From Opitutia bacterium (GTDB taxonomy: Bacteria; Verrucomicrobiota; Verrucomicrobiia; Opitutales; Seribacteraceae): a stretch of 5,200 nt of DNA. The DNA is taken from assembly GCA_018695085.1 (NCBI GenBank), contig JABHOU010000057.1, forward strand, positions 1-5,200, written 5' to 3'. The notes below the pieces were generated by a model, which saw only the letters and a program-made list of their open reading frames with translations, made no database searches and had not been told where the DNA came from. A program made the position numbers and the translations under genes. This document shows positions 1 to 4,975 of the stretch, piece by piece; positions within the stretch are counted from its first letter, which is position 1, and each line of letters opens with the position of its first letter.

Positions 1-273
1 AAGATGAAGCAGAAAAGTGCGATCGGAAACATGGATTATTTCAACGCCTTCAATGGCGTTGATGGCTTGTTGAATGGCTTCAGCTTGTTCGGGATCACTG
101 GTATCAATCGTGATATCCCGTATGATGCGACCTTTATTAACCCGAACTATGTCAATGGCGCCGGTGTTGCCCCCCAGATTGCCGACCTCCGTCATGACTT
201 TGGCCAAGAGCCCCGGGTAATGATCGAGCTGCATGCGAATGGTAATTGAATTTGAAGCGGAGGTGTGACTCAT
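1..273 (-). CDS. NAD-dependent malic enzyme, N-terminal ACT domain (partial, cut by window edge)
   Basis: Only the first 91 codons are present; the gene runs off the left edge with an open frame. The start is the ATG at 273 (MSHTSASNSITIRMQLDHYP). The translation reads as an ACT domain from about residue 9 to 83, with the segments GAIDIVRVNKGRIIRDITID (residues 38-57) and VSDRTFLLHL (82-91). These match the front of ACT-containing NAD-malic enzymes, in which the next residues are normally GGKI and then the malic-enzyme catalytic domain. Such enzymes oxidatively decarboxylate malate to pyruvate and CO2 in the cytoplasm; the ACT domain is presumed to bind an allosteric ligand. The catalytic part is not visible, so activity is inferred from the domain pairing. 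No strong Shine-Dalgarno precedes the ATG, and Met14 is a possible but less likely start because the ACT strand begins before it. It is separated by 160 nt from the gene upstream and so is probably its own unit. Confidence 0.85.
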   Translation of the reverse strand, partial: MSHTSASNSITIRMQLDHYPGLLAKVMTEVGNLGGNTGAIDIVRVNKGRIIRDITIDTSDPEQAEAIQQAINAIEGVEIIHVSDRTFLLHL

Positions 274-298
274 GTGTTTTTCGAATGCTTATGTTGTG

Positions 299-313
299 CA
301 GCTCTCGGAGCTG
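299..313. repeat. Short hairpin in the leader of the malic enzyme gene
   Basis: CAGCTC and GAGCTG flank a 3-nt spacer (TCG), giving a perfect 6-bp stem. It lies 25 nt upstream of the malic enzyme ATG. It could fold in the mRNA leader, or it may be chance; no function can be assigned from sequence alone. Confidence 0.35.
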
Positions 314-378
314 GGGGTCAGTTGCCATGATTTAGGGCTCAACGCCAAAAACTAAATAAGTTAATGCCACCATATACC

Positions 379-411
379 TTCGCACACTTTAGAAGCCTAC
401 GAGTGTGCGAA
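379..411 (-). terminator. Perfect 10-bp inverted repeat downstream of the DUF1737 gene, possible terminator
   Basis: TTCGCACACT (379-388) and AGTGTGCGAA (402-411) are exact reverse complements around a 13-nt loop. The loop contains a further TAG/CTA pairing, so the hairpin could extend. It begins 22 nt after the stop codon of the DUF1737 gene, the usual place for a terminator, and it precedes the malic enzyme gene. Neither strand has a run of T after the stem, so it does not meet the standard intrinsic terminator pattern. Alternatives are an mRNA 3'-end stabilising hairpin or a protein-binding operator for malic enzyme. The hairpin is certain from sequence; its role is inferred. Confidence 0.5.
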
Positions 412-433
412 AGACCAGTTCCTTGTTAGCAGT

Positions 434-685
434 TTAAGCTTCGGGCGGCGCAGGGGATGGAACTTTCTCGGCATCAACGGCATGCATTGACGAACGATTG
501 ATCATAGCTTGAAGAAGAAATGGGTTTTCTTGACGGTTCTCGCTATGAGCGATGCCGCCCAACGGTTCCCAACCATCTTTTATGGCCTCGTTTACCTTTT
601 CCGACAATATATCGGCGGCTGCCTCCATACCGCTGTCGCCCATGAGCCCTCGAGCGGCATCCTCTACGATTACCTTGTATTGCAT
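434..685 (-). CDS. DUF1737 domain-containing small protein
   Basis: This is an 83-residue protein of unknown function. Residues 1-5 (MQYKV) and about 26-62 carry the DUF1737 pattern: a helix with EKVNEAIKDGWEPLGGI, then a short loop and FLLQAMI near the end. Compared with the plain form of the domain there is an extra stretch of about 16 residues (EDAARGLMGDSGMEAA) between the first strand and the helix; I recall similar forms in Verrucomicrobiota, but that is memory, not a search. The tail is Pro/Ala-rich and acidic (PSPAPPEA). There is no signal peptide or membrane segment, so it is probably cytoplasmic. The ATG at 685 is preceded by AAAGGA at a good distance, the best Shine-Dalgarno in the window. 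It starts 29 nt after the lipoprotein stop and is probably co-transcribed with it. Confidence 0.8.
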   Translation of the reverse strand: MQYKVIVEDAARGLMGDSGMEAAADILSEKVNEAIKDGWEPLGGIAHSENRQENPFLLQAMINRSSMHAVDAEKVPSPAPPEA

Positions 686-692
686 GATGATA

Positions 693-698
693 TTCCTT
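693..698 (-). promoter_or_regulatory. Ribosome binding site of the DUF1737 gene
   Basis: On the minus strand AAAGGA sits about 8 nt before the ATG at 685. It supports this start and shows that the downstream gene of the lipoprotein pair has its own ribosome binding site, in contrast with most other genes here. Confidence 0.5.
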
Positions 699-714
699 TG
701 TTGAATCTTGTGGT

Positions 715-1113
715 TTAAAGTTTTGGATTTGAAGGGCTGAGTATTGGTGTGCCTTTCAACTCTATGGGGGTGAGTTTTGTTCCCTTGCCAAGAGGTCGCG
801 CCTTGATTCCGGTCACTCTCAAACCCTTATCCTCGGATTGTAATTCGAAACGCAGCCTGAATGGTTTTTCTGTGGGACCTTCGAAAATTACCCAGATAGC
901 GCTCTTCCCTAGGATGTCCTCTTCCTTCCATGTCCCTTCCAGCGTATCTGGGAAGTATCCGGTTATTTGAGCTTTTTTATCCTCGGCCAAGTGGAGCACG
1001 ATTTCTTTGCCGTTCACATTGCCCGAGTAGCTCCCATCGAATTCGCTGCTGCAGGACACCAATAGGACAGTTGTCGCGGAAATCAGGATTTGAGTAAGAG
1101 CTCGAAAGTTCAT
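715..1113 (-). CDS. Small predicted lipoprotein, function unknown
   Basis: This 132-residue protein has a lipoprotein signal peptide: a hydrophobic stretch at residues 5-19 and the lipobox LVSC ending at Cys21, the predicted lipidated residue after cleavage by signal peptidase II. The mature part of about 112 residues looks beta-rich, with alternating hydrophobic strands (GKEIVLHLAE, GTWKEED, KPFRLRFELQSEDKGLRVTG), and ends with a Pro/Ser/Lys tail (ILSPSNPKL). The GSYSGNVNGKEIVLHL start followed by GYFPDTLEGTW loosely recalls small beta-barrel lipoproteins, but I do not recognise a named family. It should be anchored to a membrane facing the periplasm. The ATG at 1113 fits the signal peptide; the Shine-Dalgarno is poor and is overlapped by an inverted repeat. 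The DUF1737 gene follows after 29 nt. Confidence 0.8.
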   Translation of the reverse strand: MNFRALTQILISATTVLLVSCSSEFDGSYSGNVNGKEIVLHLAEDKKAQITGYFPDTLEGTWKEEDILGKSAIWVIFEGPTEKPFRLRFELQSEDKGLRVTGIKARPLGKGTKLTPIELKGTPILSPSNPKL

Positions 1114-1117
1114 GAAT

Positions 1118-1139
1118 CAAGAAGGTAGCATGCTTCTTG
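1118..1139. repeat. Inverted repeat over the ribosome-binding region of the lipoprotein gene
   Basis: CAAGAAG (1118-1124) and CTTCTTG (1133-1139) are exact reverse complements around an 8-nt loop; the loop and the right arm also contain the palindrome GCATGC. The element begins 4 nt before the lipoprotein ATG, so an mRNA hairpin would cover the ribosome entry site. It could equally be an operator. Seven base pairs could also occur by chance. Confidence 0.4.
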
Positions 1140-1150
1140 TCCATTAGGCT

Positions 1151-1176
1151 ATTACAAATTAACCAAAATCTTGTAA
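1151..1176 (-). promoter_or_regulatory. Weak candidate promoter for the lipoprotein/DUF1737 unit
   Basis: In the 79-nt gap upstream of the lipoprotein, the minus strand has TGTAAT (plus 1151-1156), five of six matches to the -10 consensus, and TTACAA (plus 1171-1176), which resembles a -35 box. The spacing between them is only 14 nt, shorter than the usual 16-18. The gap is A/T-rich compared with the genes on either side, which fits a promoter region, but the exact boxes are doubtful. Confidence 0.25.
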
Positions 1177-1192
1177 GGGTGAGGTAAGCGTC

Positions 1193-1627
1193 CTAGACGT
1201 CGATTACGTCGTCGTCGTGTGTGTGGCGATTCTTAGTGCTTCCGGTCTGAGTGCGGAAGTGCATTTTGGCTTTTTCCGCAAATCGATTGCGTAGGCGATT
1301 GCGAACATACCGTCTTGTGCTCGGAATCATTAGGGCGAAGCCAGCAAGGTCAGTGAGGAGTCCGGGAGTGAGCAGTACGATTCCTCCAATGAGGACTAGG
1401 ACTCCTTCTATTAGTTCCTCTGTAGGAACCTTCCCGCCTTGGATTTCTCTCTGCATCCTCGCCAAAATGGAGTGCCCTTGGCTTCTCGCGAGATGAGCAC
1501 CCCAAAAACCGGTGAGAATGACAAGGCCGATGGTCGGAATCAGTCCAACGATCCTTCCCATGGCTACGAGCAAGTAAAGCTCGATGAGCGGAACGGTGAT
1601 AAAGAGGATGAGTAGGCGAGCGAACAC
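1193..1627 (-). CDS. fxsA: FxsA family membrane protein
   Basis: This is a 144-residue protein when started at the GTG at 1627. It matches the FxsA family: an N-terminal hydrophobic segment with the PLIELYLLVAMG pattern (residues 1-24), a second segment at about 28-43 with a Gly-rich TGFWGAHLAR motif, the polar loop REIQGGKVPTEELIEG (60-75), a third hydrophobic region with VLIGGIVLLTPGLLTDLAGFAL (78-99), then a basic tail and the acidic end DDDVIDV. FxsA is a cytoplasmic-membrane protein; in E. coli extra copies relieve exclusion of phage T7 by the F plasmid, and its normal role is unclear. The frame stays open upstream to 1801, but that part overlaps pyrC and encodes an Arg/Pro-rich sequence, so GTG is chosen; it leaves a 29-nt gap after pyrC. 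No Shine-Dalgarno is visible before the GTG. It is probably the last gene of the proA cluster. Confidence 0.88.
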   Translation of the reverse strand: MFARLLILFITVPLIELYLLVAMGRIVGLIPTIGLVILTGFWGAHLARSQGHSILARMQREIQGGKVPTEELIEGVLVLIGGIVLLTPGLLTDLAGFALMIPSTRRYVRNRLRNRFAEKAKMHFRTQTGSTKNRHTHDDDVIDV

Positions 1628-1645
1628 GTGGTTGGTTTTCTGCTG

Positions 1646-1669
1646 GGAACAGAACGCTAGCGCCGTTCC
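1646..1669. repeat. Imperfect inverted repeat across the pyrC stop codon
   Basis: GGAAC (1646-1650) and GTTCC (1665-1669) flank the 8-bp palindrome CGCTAGCG (1655-1662), which contains the pyrC stop. A competing fold pairs GAACG (1652-1656) with CGTTC (1664-1668). It lies 18 nt upstream of the fxsA GTG and has no T-run after it, so it is not a standard terminator. It might modulate expression of fxsA after pyrC, or be incidental. Confidence 0.3.
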
Positions 1670-3003
1670 TTGGCGAATACGACTTGGTGACCACGAACTT
1701 GGTCGTGGACTTGGTTGTCTCGATAGACGACTTGGCCGGAGACGATGGTGGCGGAGATGCGGGAGCGAAAGCATTGGCCATCGAAGGTAGACCATCCGCA
1801 TTTTGATTGAAGAGTGTCCTGCGTGACATGGGTTTCGGAGTTAGTGTCGACCAACACGAGGTCGGCCCAGTGACCTTCGCGGAGGAATCCGCGCTCTTGG
1901 ATTTCAAAAAGGCGGGCGGGTGCGTGGCAGGCTCGCTCCACTATGGTTTCGATGGTGAAAATGCCGTCACGCCAAAGCTCTAGAAGGATTAGCAGGGAGT
2001 GTTGAGCCAGAGGTAAACCCGAGGGCGCTTGAAAGTAGGAGGAGTCCTTTTCTTCGAGAGTGTGAGGCGCGTGGTCGGTTGCGATTACGTCTATCCGAGC
2101 ATCGTTGACTGCCTCGCGAATGGCTTGGCGATCGGAAGCTTTCTTGATGGCGGGGTTGCATTTTACCAGAGATCCAAGGGTTGCGTAGGCGGAGTTGTCG
2201 AAGTGCAGGTGATGAACGCAGGCTTCGGCGGTAATGCGTTTCCGGTCAACGGGACCTGCGTCGAAAAGGTCGAGCTCTTCGGCTGTCGTAATATGGAGGA
2301 CATGCAGTCGGGCGTTGTTGCGACGAGCCAGTTCTACGGCGAAGGTGGAAGAACGCAAGCAGGCTTCGCGGGAACGGATCTCGGGGTGGGCGGAGAAGGG
2401 GACTTCATCTCCTAGCCGCCCTCGAAAGGCTTTTTCGTTTTCGAGAATGGTGGGAGTATGCTCGCAGTGAGTGGCGATTGGCGTGGGTGCGTGTATAAAG
2501 ATTTGTTCCAGTGCGGTTTCATTGTCCACAAGCATGTCTCCCGTGGATGATCCCATGAAGATTTTGACGCCTGCTATTTCTTCGGGAGACGCTGTTTTTA
2601 CATCCTCTATGTTGTTGTTGGATGCGCCTAAATAAAAGGAATAGTTGACGACGGAGTCGCGAGCGGCGATGGCGAGTTTGTCGCGTACTCGTTTCATCGA
2701 GGTGGTGGGAGGTACGACGTTGGGCATCTCCATGAATGTGGTTATGCCACCTGCCGCGGCAGCCCGCGATTCGGAAGCAATGGTGCCTTTGTGGGTGTGA
2801 CCGGGTTCCCGAAAGTGGACTTGATCATCGATCAGGCCGGGGAGAAGGTAATGACCTGTTGCATCGATCGTTTCGTCTGCCGTGACGGTCGAAAGGTCGC
2901 AGTCTATTCGAGAGATACGGCCGGAGGCATCGACTAAAACGTCTTTTTCCTCGATCGTCCCTTCGTTTACCAGCTTGGCTCCGAGAATGAGTATGCTTCC
3001 CAT
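1657..3003 (-). CDS. pyrC: Dihydroorotase (PyrC-type, QxH subfamily)
   Basis: This 448-residue amidohydrolase is predicted to cyclise N-carbamoyl-aspartate to dihydroorotate, the third step of de novo pyrimidine synthesis, in the cytoplasm. An N-terminal beta domain (1-55) leads into the TIM barrel. Visible motifs are IDDQVHFREPG (58-68, with His63 and the substrate-contacting Arg65), MPN (93-95), GVKIFMGSSTG (145-155, with Lys147 as a possible carboxylated bridging ligand), ATHCEH (177-182, His179), HVLHITTAEE (234-243, His237) and ATDHAPHTLEEK (308-319, catalytic Asp310). The C-terminal part has GFLREGHWADLVLVD. Normal dihydroorotases have HxH where this has Gln61-Val-His63; my recollection is that Bacteroidota and relatives carry the same Gln, so it looks like a subfamily trait and not a mutation. 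The ATG at 3003 lies 2 nt after the rhodanese stop; the frame is open up to 3144, but that part overlaps the rhodanese gene and does not resemble the family. An atypical function, such as a hydantoinase-like enzyme, cannot be excluded. Confidence 0.9.
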   Translation of the reverse strand: MGSILILGAKLVNEGTIEEKDVLVDASGRISRIDCDLSTVTADETIDATGHYLLPGLIDDQVHFREPGHTHKGTIASESRAAAAGGITTFMEMPNVVPPTTSMKRVRDKLAIAARDSVVNYSFYLGASNNNIEDVKTASPEEIAGVKIFMGSSTGDMLVDNETALEQIFIHAPTPIATHCEHTPTILENEKAFRGRLGDEVPFSAHPEIRSREACLRSSTFAVELARRNNARLHVLHITTAEELDLFDAGPVDRKRITAEACVHHLHFDNSAYATLGSLVKCNPAIKKASDRQAIREAVNDARIDVIATDHAPHTLEEKDSSYFQAPSGLPLAQHSLLILLELWRDGIFTIETIVERACHAPARLFEIQERGFLREGHWADLVLVDTNSETHVTQDTLQSKCGWSTFDGQCFRSRISATIVSGQVVYRDNQVHDQVRGHQVVFAKERR

Positions 3004-3005
3004 TC

Positions 3006-3542
3006 CTAACGGTTCCAAGGCAAGAAGGACAGTATGCGTGCGAGACCGCAAAACCCAGTTAGACCCGAAAATATCAGGCCGGCCCCAAAAAATGCGGGTG
3101 CTGCGAGCCAACGTATGTCTTCGGTGAAATAGCATGCGCAGCAACCTGCGATTATGAGGATCCCTATTGTGATGCGAACTTGACGATCCAGAGGTATGGC
3201 TTTTCTACCCGCTCCTTCAGTGGGCTTTCCTTCATGTGTCCAGTTGTCGAGCCCGCCCGCAAGCAAGTAAATGTTTCCCATTCCTTCGTCTGCCATTTTT
3301 TTTGCCGCCTTTTCTGCTCGAACTCCTGATTGGCAAGTTATACATACCGGACAGCCGTTTTTGGAAGCTTTGAGTTGAGCGAGGGTTCCGCCGTCGAGGG
3401 ACTTGAGCGGAATGTTTTCCGAGTCTGGAATATGTTCTTTGTGAAATTCGCCAGAGGAGCGTACGTCTATTACGCGAACAACGCCCTCATCAATTCTCTG
3501 AGCGAGTCCACGAGGAGAAAAAATCGAAATTGGATGACTCAT
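3006..3542 (-). CDS. YgaP-like membrane rhodanese (sulfurtransferase)
   Basis: This 178-residue protein has a rhodanese domain followed by a two-helix membrane hairpin, the arrangement of E. coli YgaP (174 residues). The rhodanese part (about 6-108) shows VIDVRSSGEFHKEHIPDSENIPL and the active-site loop CQSGVR, with Cys70 as the predicted persulfide-carrying nucleophile, then LAGGLDNW (94-101). Cys64 and Cys67 precede it, giving C-P-V-C-I-T-C. The membrane part, matching the DUF2892 type, covers about 123-139 and 145-168 and ends in LPWNR; it has several Cys residues in the first helix. It is expected to sit in the inner membrane with the catalytic domain in the cytoplasm, moving sulfane sulfur to an acceptor that the sequence does not reveal. 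The ATG at 3542 follows the proA stop with no gap and has no clear Shine-Dalgarno, suggesting translational coupling to proA. pyrC begins 2 nt after its stop. Confidence 0.88.
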   Translation of the reverse strand: MSHPISIFSPRGLAQRIDEGVVRVIDVRSSGEFHKEHIPDSENIPLKSLDGGTLAQLKASKNGCPVCITCQSGVRAEKAAKKMADEGMGNIYLLAGGLDNWTHEGKPTEGAGRKAIPLDRQVRITIGILIIAGCCACYFTEDIRWLAAPAFFGAGLIFSGLTGFCGLARILSFLPWNR

Positions 3543-4844
3543 TTATTTGGTCTGACCGTTGCCTCGGACTTGATATTTATAGGTGCACAGTTCTCGCAAA
3601 CCCATGGGCCCCCTAGCGTGCAGGCGATCAGTGGAAATACCAATTTCGGAACCTAGACCGAACTCGAATCCGTCGGTGAATCGGGTACTTGCGTTCCAAT
3701 AAACAGTGGAGGTGTCGATCGCGGTTAGGAAGCGTTCGGCCGCAGGTTTGTCGGTGGTAACTATCGCATCGCTGTGGCCACTACCGTAAAGGTTTACGGC
3801 ATCGATGGCATCTTCTAATGAGTCAACGATCTTAATCGCCAGAATGAGGTCGAGGAACTCGGTATGGAAGTCTTCTTCGGTGGCTTCTCCGACAGTAAGT
3901 GAGGGGCGAGCATCTTTTAGAATCGAGCGGGCTTCGGAATCTGCCCGTACCTCGCAGTTTGCATCCGTGAGAGCATTTACGGTTTCCGGTAGAAATTCGG
4001 AGGCTATCTCACGATGTACTATTAGATTCTCTATGGCGTTGCATACTCCCGGGCGTCCGCACTTGGCCGTAACCGCTATTTTTCTAGCTAAATCAAGATC
4101 GGCTTTAGAGTCGACGTACAGGTTGCAGACACCTTTGTAGTGCTTGATCACGGGGATTCGACTGTGTTCGGTGACGAACCGAATGAGGGCTTCGCCTCCC
4201 CGAGGAATAATGCAGTGAATATTCTCGTCCTGCTTGAGCAAGTGGTTGAGGGCTTCGCGATCCGTGGTGGGAATTAAAAGGACGGCGTCTTGCGGGATAT
4301 CCGTTTCTCTTAGGGCTTCTTGTACCAGTTCTGCCAAGGCAGAATTGGAATGAAAGGCTTCCTTGCCTCCACGAAGTATAGAAGCATTGCCCGACTTAAG
4401 GCAGAGTGCGGCGCAGTCGATGGTGACGTTGGGTCTGGACTCGTAAATAATGCCGATAACACCAATCGGCACGCTAACTTTACGAATGTCGAGACCATTG
4501 GGCCGAGTCGAGCTCTCGATAACTTGACCAACTGGGTCTGGCAGAGCGGCGACTTGGCGTACGCCTTCAACCATTCCCTCAATTCGTTCGGGGGTGAGTC
4601 TCAAACGATCAAGAAGGGCAGGGGAGAGACCATTTTGAGATCCCGCTTCCAGATCTAGATTGTTTTTTTCGGAAAGAATATCAGCTCTTTTCTCAATCAA
4701 GGCTGCTATACTCTCAAGGGCGGTGTTTTTCTGATCGGAAGATAGGGTCGCCAAGGTGAACGAAGCTTTGCGTGCTCTTTGGGCTAATTCGCCTACTTGA
4801 TTCTCTATGTTTTCTGTCATTTTAAAAATAAAGGCTTTATTCAT
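3543..4844 (-). CDS. proA: Glutamate-5-semialdehyde dehydrogenase (gamma-glutamyl phosphate reductase)
   Basis: ProA reduces L-glutamate 5-phosphate to glutamate-5-semialdehyde with NADPH, the second step of proline synthesis, in the cytoplasm. The 433-residue translation aligns by eye with E. coli ProA (417 residues) along its whole length: LSSDQKN near the N-terminus, GLSPALLDRLRLTPERI (72-88), PIGVIGIIYESRPNVT (126-141), NASILRGGKEA (153-163), IPRGG (213-217), the catalytic loop GRPGVCNAIEN with Cys268, and VYWNASTRFTDG (381-392) with LHARGPMGL near the end. No key residue is missing. Two starts are possible: ATG at 4844 and ATG at 4820, giving 433 or 425 residues. Neither has a strong Shine-Dalgarno; the upstream one has GGAAA about 10 nt before it and is used here, while the shorter one matches the family length better. 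It is the first gene of the cluster and has no proB next to it. Confidence 0.95.
   Translation of the reverse strand: MNKAFIFKMTENIENQVGELAQRARKASFTLATLSSDQKNTALESIAALIEKRADILSEKNNLDLEAGSQNGLSPALLDRLRLTPERIEGMVEGVRQVAALPDPVGQVIESSTRPNGLDIRKVSVPIGVIGIIYESRPNVTIDCAALCLKSGNASILRGGKEAFHSNSALAELVQEALRETDIPQDAVLLIPTTDREALNHLLKQDENIHCIIPRGGEALIRFVTEHSRIPVIKHYKGVCNLYVDSKADLDLARKIAVTAKCGRPGVCNAIENLIVHREIASEFLPETVNALTDANCEVRADSEARSILKDARPSLTVGEATEEDFHTEFLDLILAIKIVDSLEDAIDAVNLYGSGHSDAIVTTDKPAAERFLTAIDTSTVYWNASTRFTDGFEFGLGSEIGISTDRLHARGPMGLRELCTYKYQVRGNGQTK
4824..4838. repeat. Short palindrome between the two possible proA starts
   Basis: AATAAAGGCTTTATT contains 6-bp arms AATAAA and TTTATT around a 3-nt centre. 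It lies between the ATG at 4844 and the ATG at 4820. It is A/T-rich and could be a weak hairpin, an operator or coincidence. Confidence 0.3.
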
Positions 4845-4879
4845 ACCTTTAATTTCCGTCCGGGAAAAGAATGAATCTC

Positions 4880-4885
4880 ATTAGA
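4880..4885 (-). promoter_or_regulatory. Candidate -10 box for the proA cluster
   Basis: On the minus strand TCTAAT matches five of six bases of the -10 consensus and would start transcription about 30 nt before the proA ATG at 4844. No good -35 box lies 16-18 nt upstream of it. The box overlaps a small inverted repeat (AATCT 4874-4878, AGATT 4883-4887). The upstream terminator at 4911-4950 implies that proA needs its own promoter in this 66-nt space, so a promoter must be here even if this box is wrong. Confidence 0.3.
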
Positions 4886-4910
4886 TTTCACAGTCGGCAA
4901 AGGATATCCG

Positions 4911-4950
4911 AAAAAAAAAGCAGGCGTGGAGTTCACTGAACCCCACGCCT
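4911..4950 (-). terminator. Intrinsic (rho-independent) terminator of the EF-hand protein gene
   Basis: Read on the minus strand, an 8-bp stem (plus 4922-4929 with 4943-4950), a G-U wobble and a further 4-bp stem (4931-4934 with 4938-4941) enclose a 3-nt loop. This gives 13 nearly perfect pairs, rich in GC at the base. Two nucleotides later comes a run of nine T (plus A at 4911-4919). The central mismatch is A/C on the plus strand but a G-U pair in minus-strand RNA, and the T-run lies on the minus-strand 3' side, so it terminates leftward transcription. It starts 25 nt after the EF-hand gene's stop and separates that gene from the proA cluster. Confidence 0.93.
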
Positions 4951-4975
4951 CCTGTTTGAAAAGTGAATTTGAAGA

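Larger units (their letters stand above)
274..433. other. Intergenic region between the DUF1737 gene and malic enzyme
   Basis: This 160-nt gap has no credible ORF. It holds the 10-bp inverted repeat at 379-411 and a smaller hairpin at 299-313. Read on the minus strand it must carry the promoter for malic enzyme if that gene is transcribed independently. I looked for paired -35 and -10 hexamers and found none convincing; the A/T-rich stretch around 340-365 is the likeliest place. I see no tRNA or other recognisable RNA gene. Confidence 0.5.

Noticed and set aside
4..249. 81-codon plus-strand open frame at the left edge
   Set aside because: It is antisense to the ACT domain of malic enzyme, which is clearly the coding strand.
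509..718. 69-codon plus-strand open frame opposite the DUF1737 gene
   Set aside because: The minus strand gives a recognised domain with a good ribosome binding site; the plus-strand frame has no such support.
1628..1801. N-terminal extension of the FxsA frame by 58 codons
   Set aside because: It is the out-of-frame shadow of pyrC, rich in Arg, Pro and Ser, and FxsA proteins normally begin just before the first membrane segment.
1350..1907. 185-codon minus-strand open frame over the pyrC end and fxsA
   Set aside because: The composition is Ser/Arg/His/Pro-rich with no domain, and it conflicts with two well supported genes in other frames.
2029..2415. 128-codon plus-strand open frame opposite pyrC
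   Set aside because: It is antisense to the conserved core of dihydroorotase, has no recognisable motif and no supporting signals; most likely a codon-bias shadow.
3004..3144. N-terminal extension of the dihydroorotase frame by 47 codons
   Set aside because: It overlaps the end of the rhodanese gene in another frame, is Arg-rich with no family likeness, and the ATG at 3003 gives the usual dihydroorotase N-terminus.
4902..4909. GGATATCC 8-bp palindrome next to the terminator T-run
   Set aside because: Short palindromes like this are expected by chance, and nothing nearby suggests it is a binding site.
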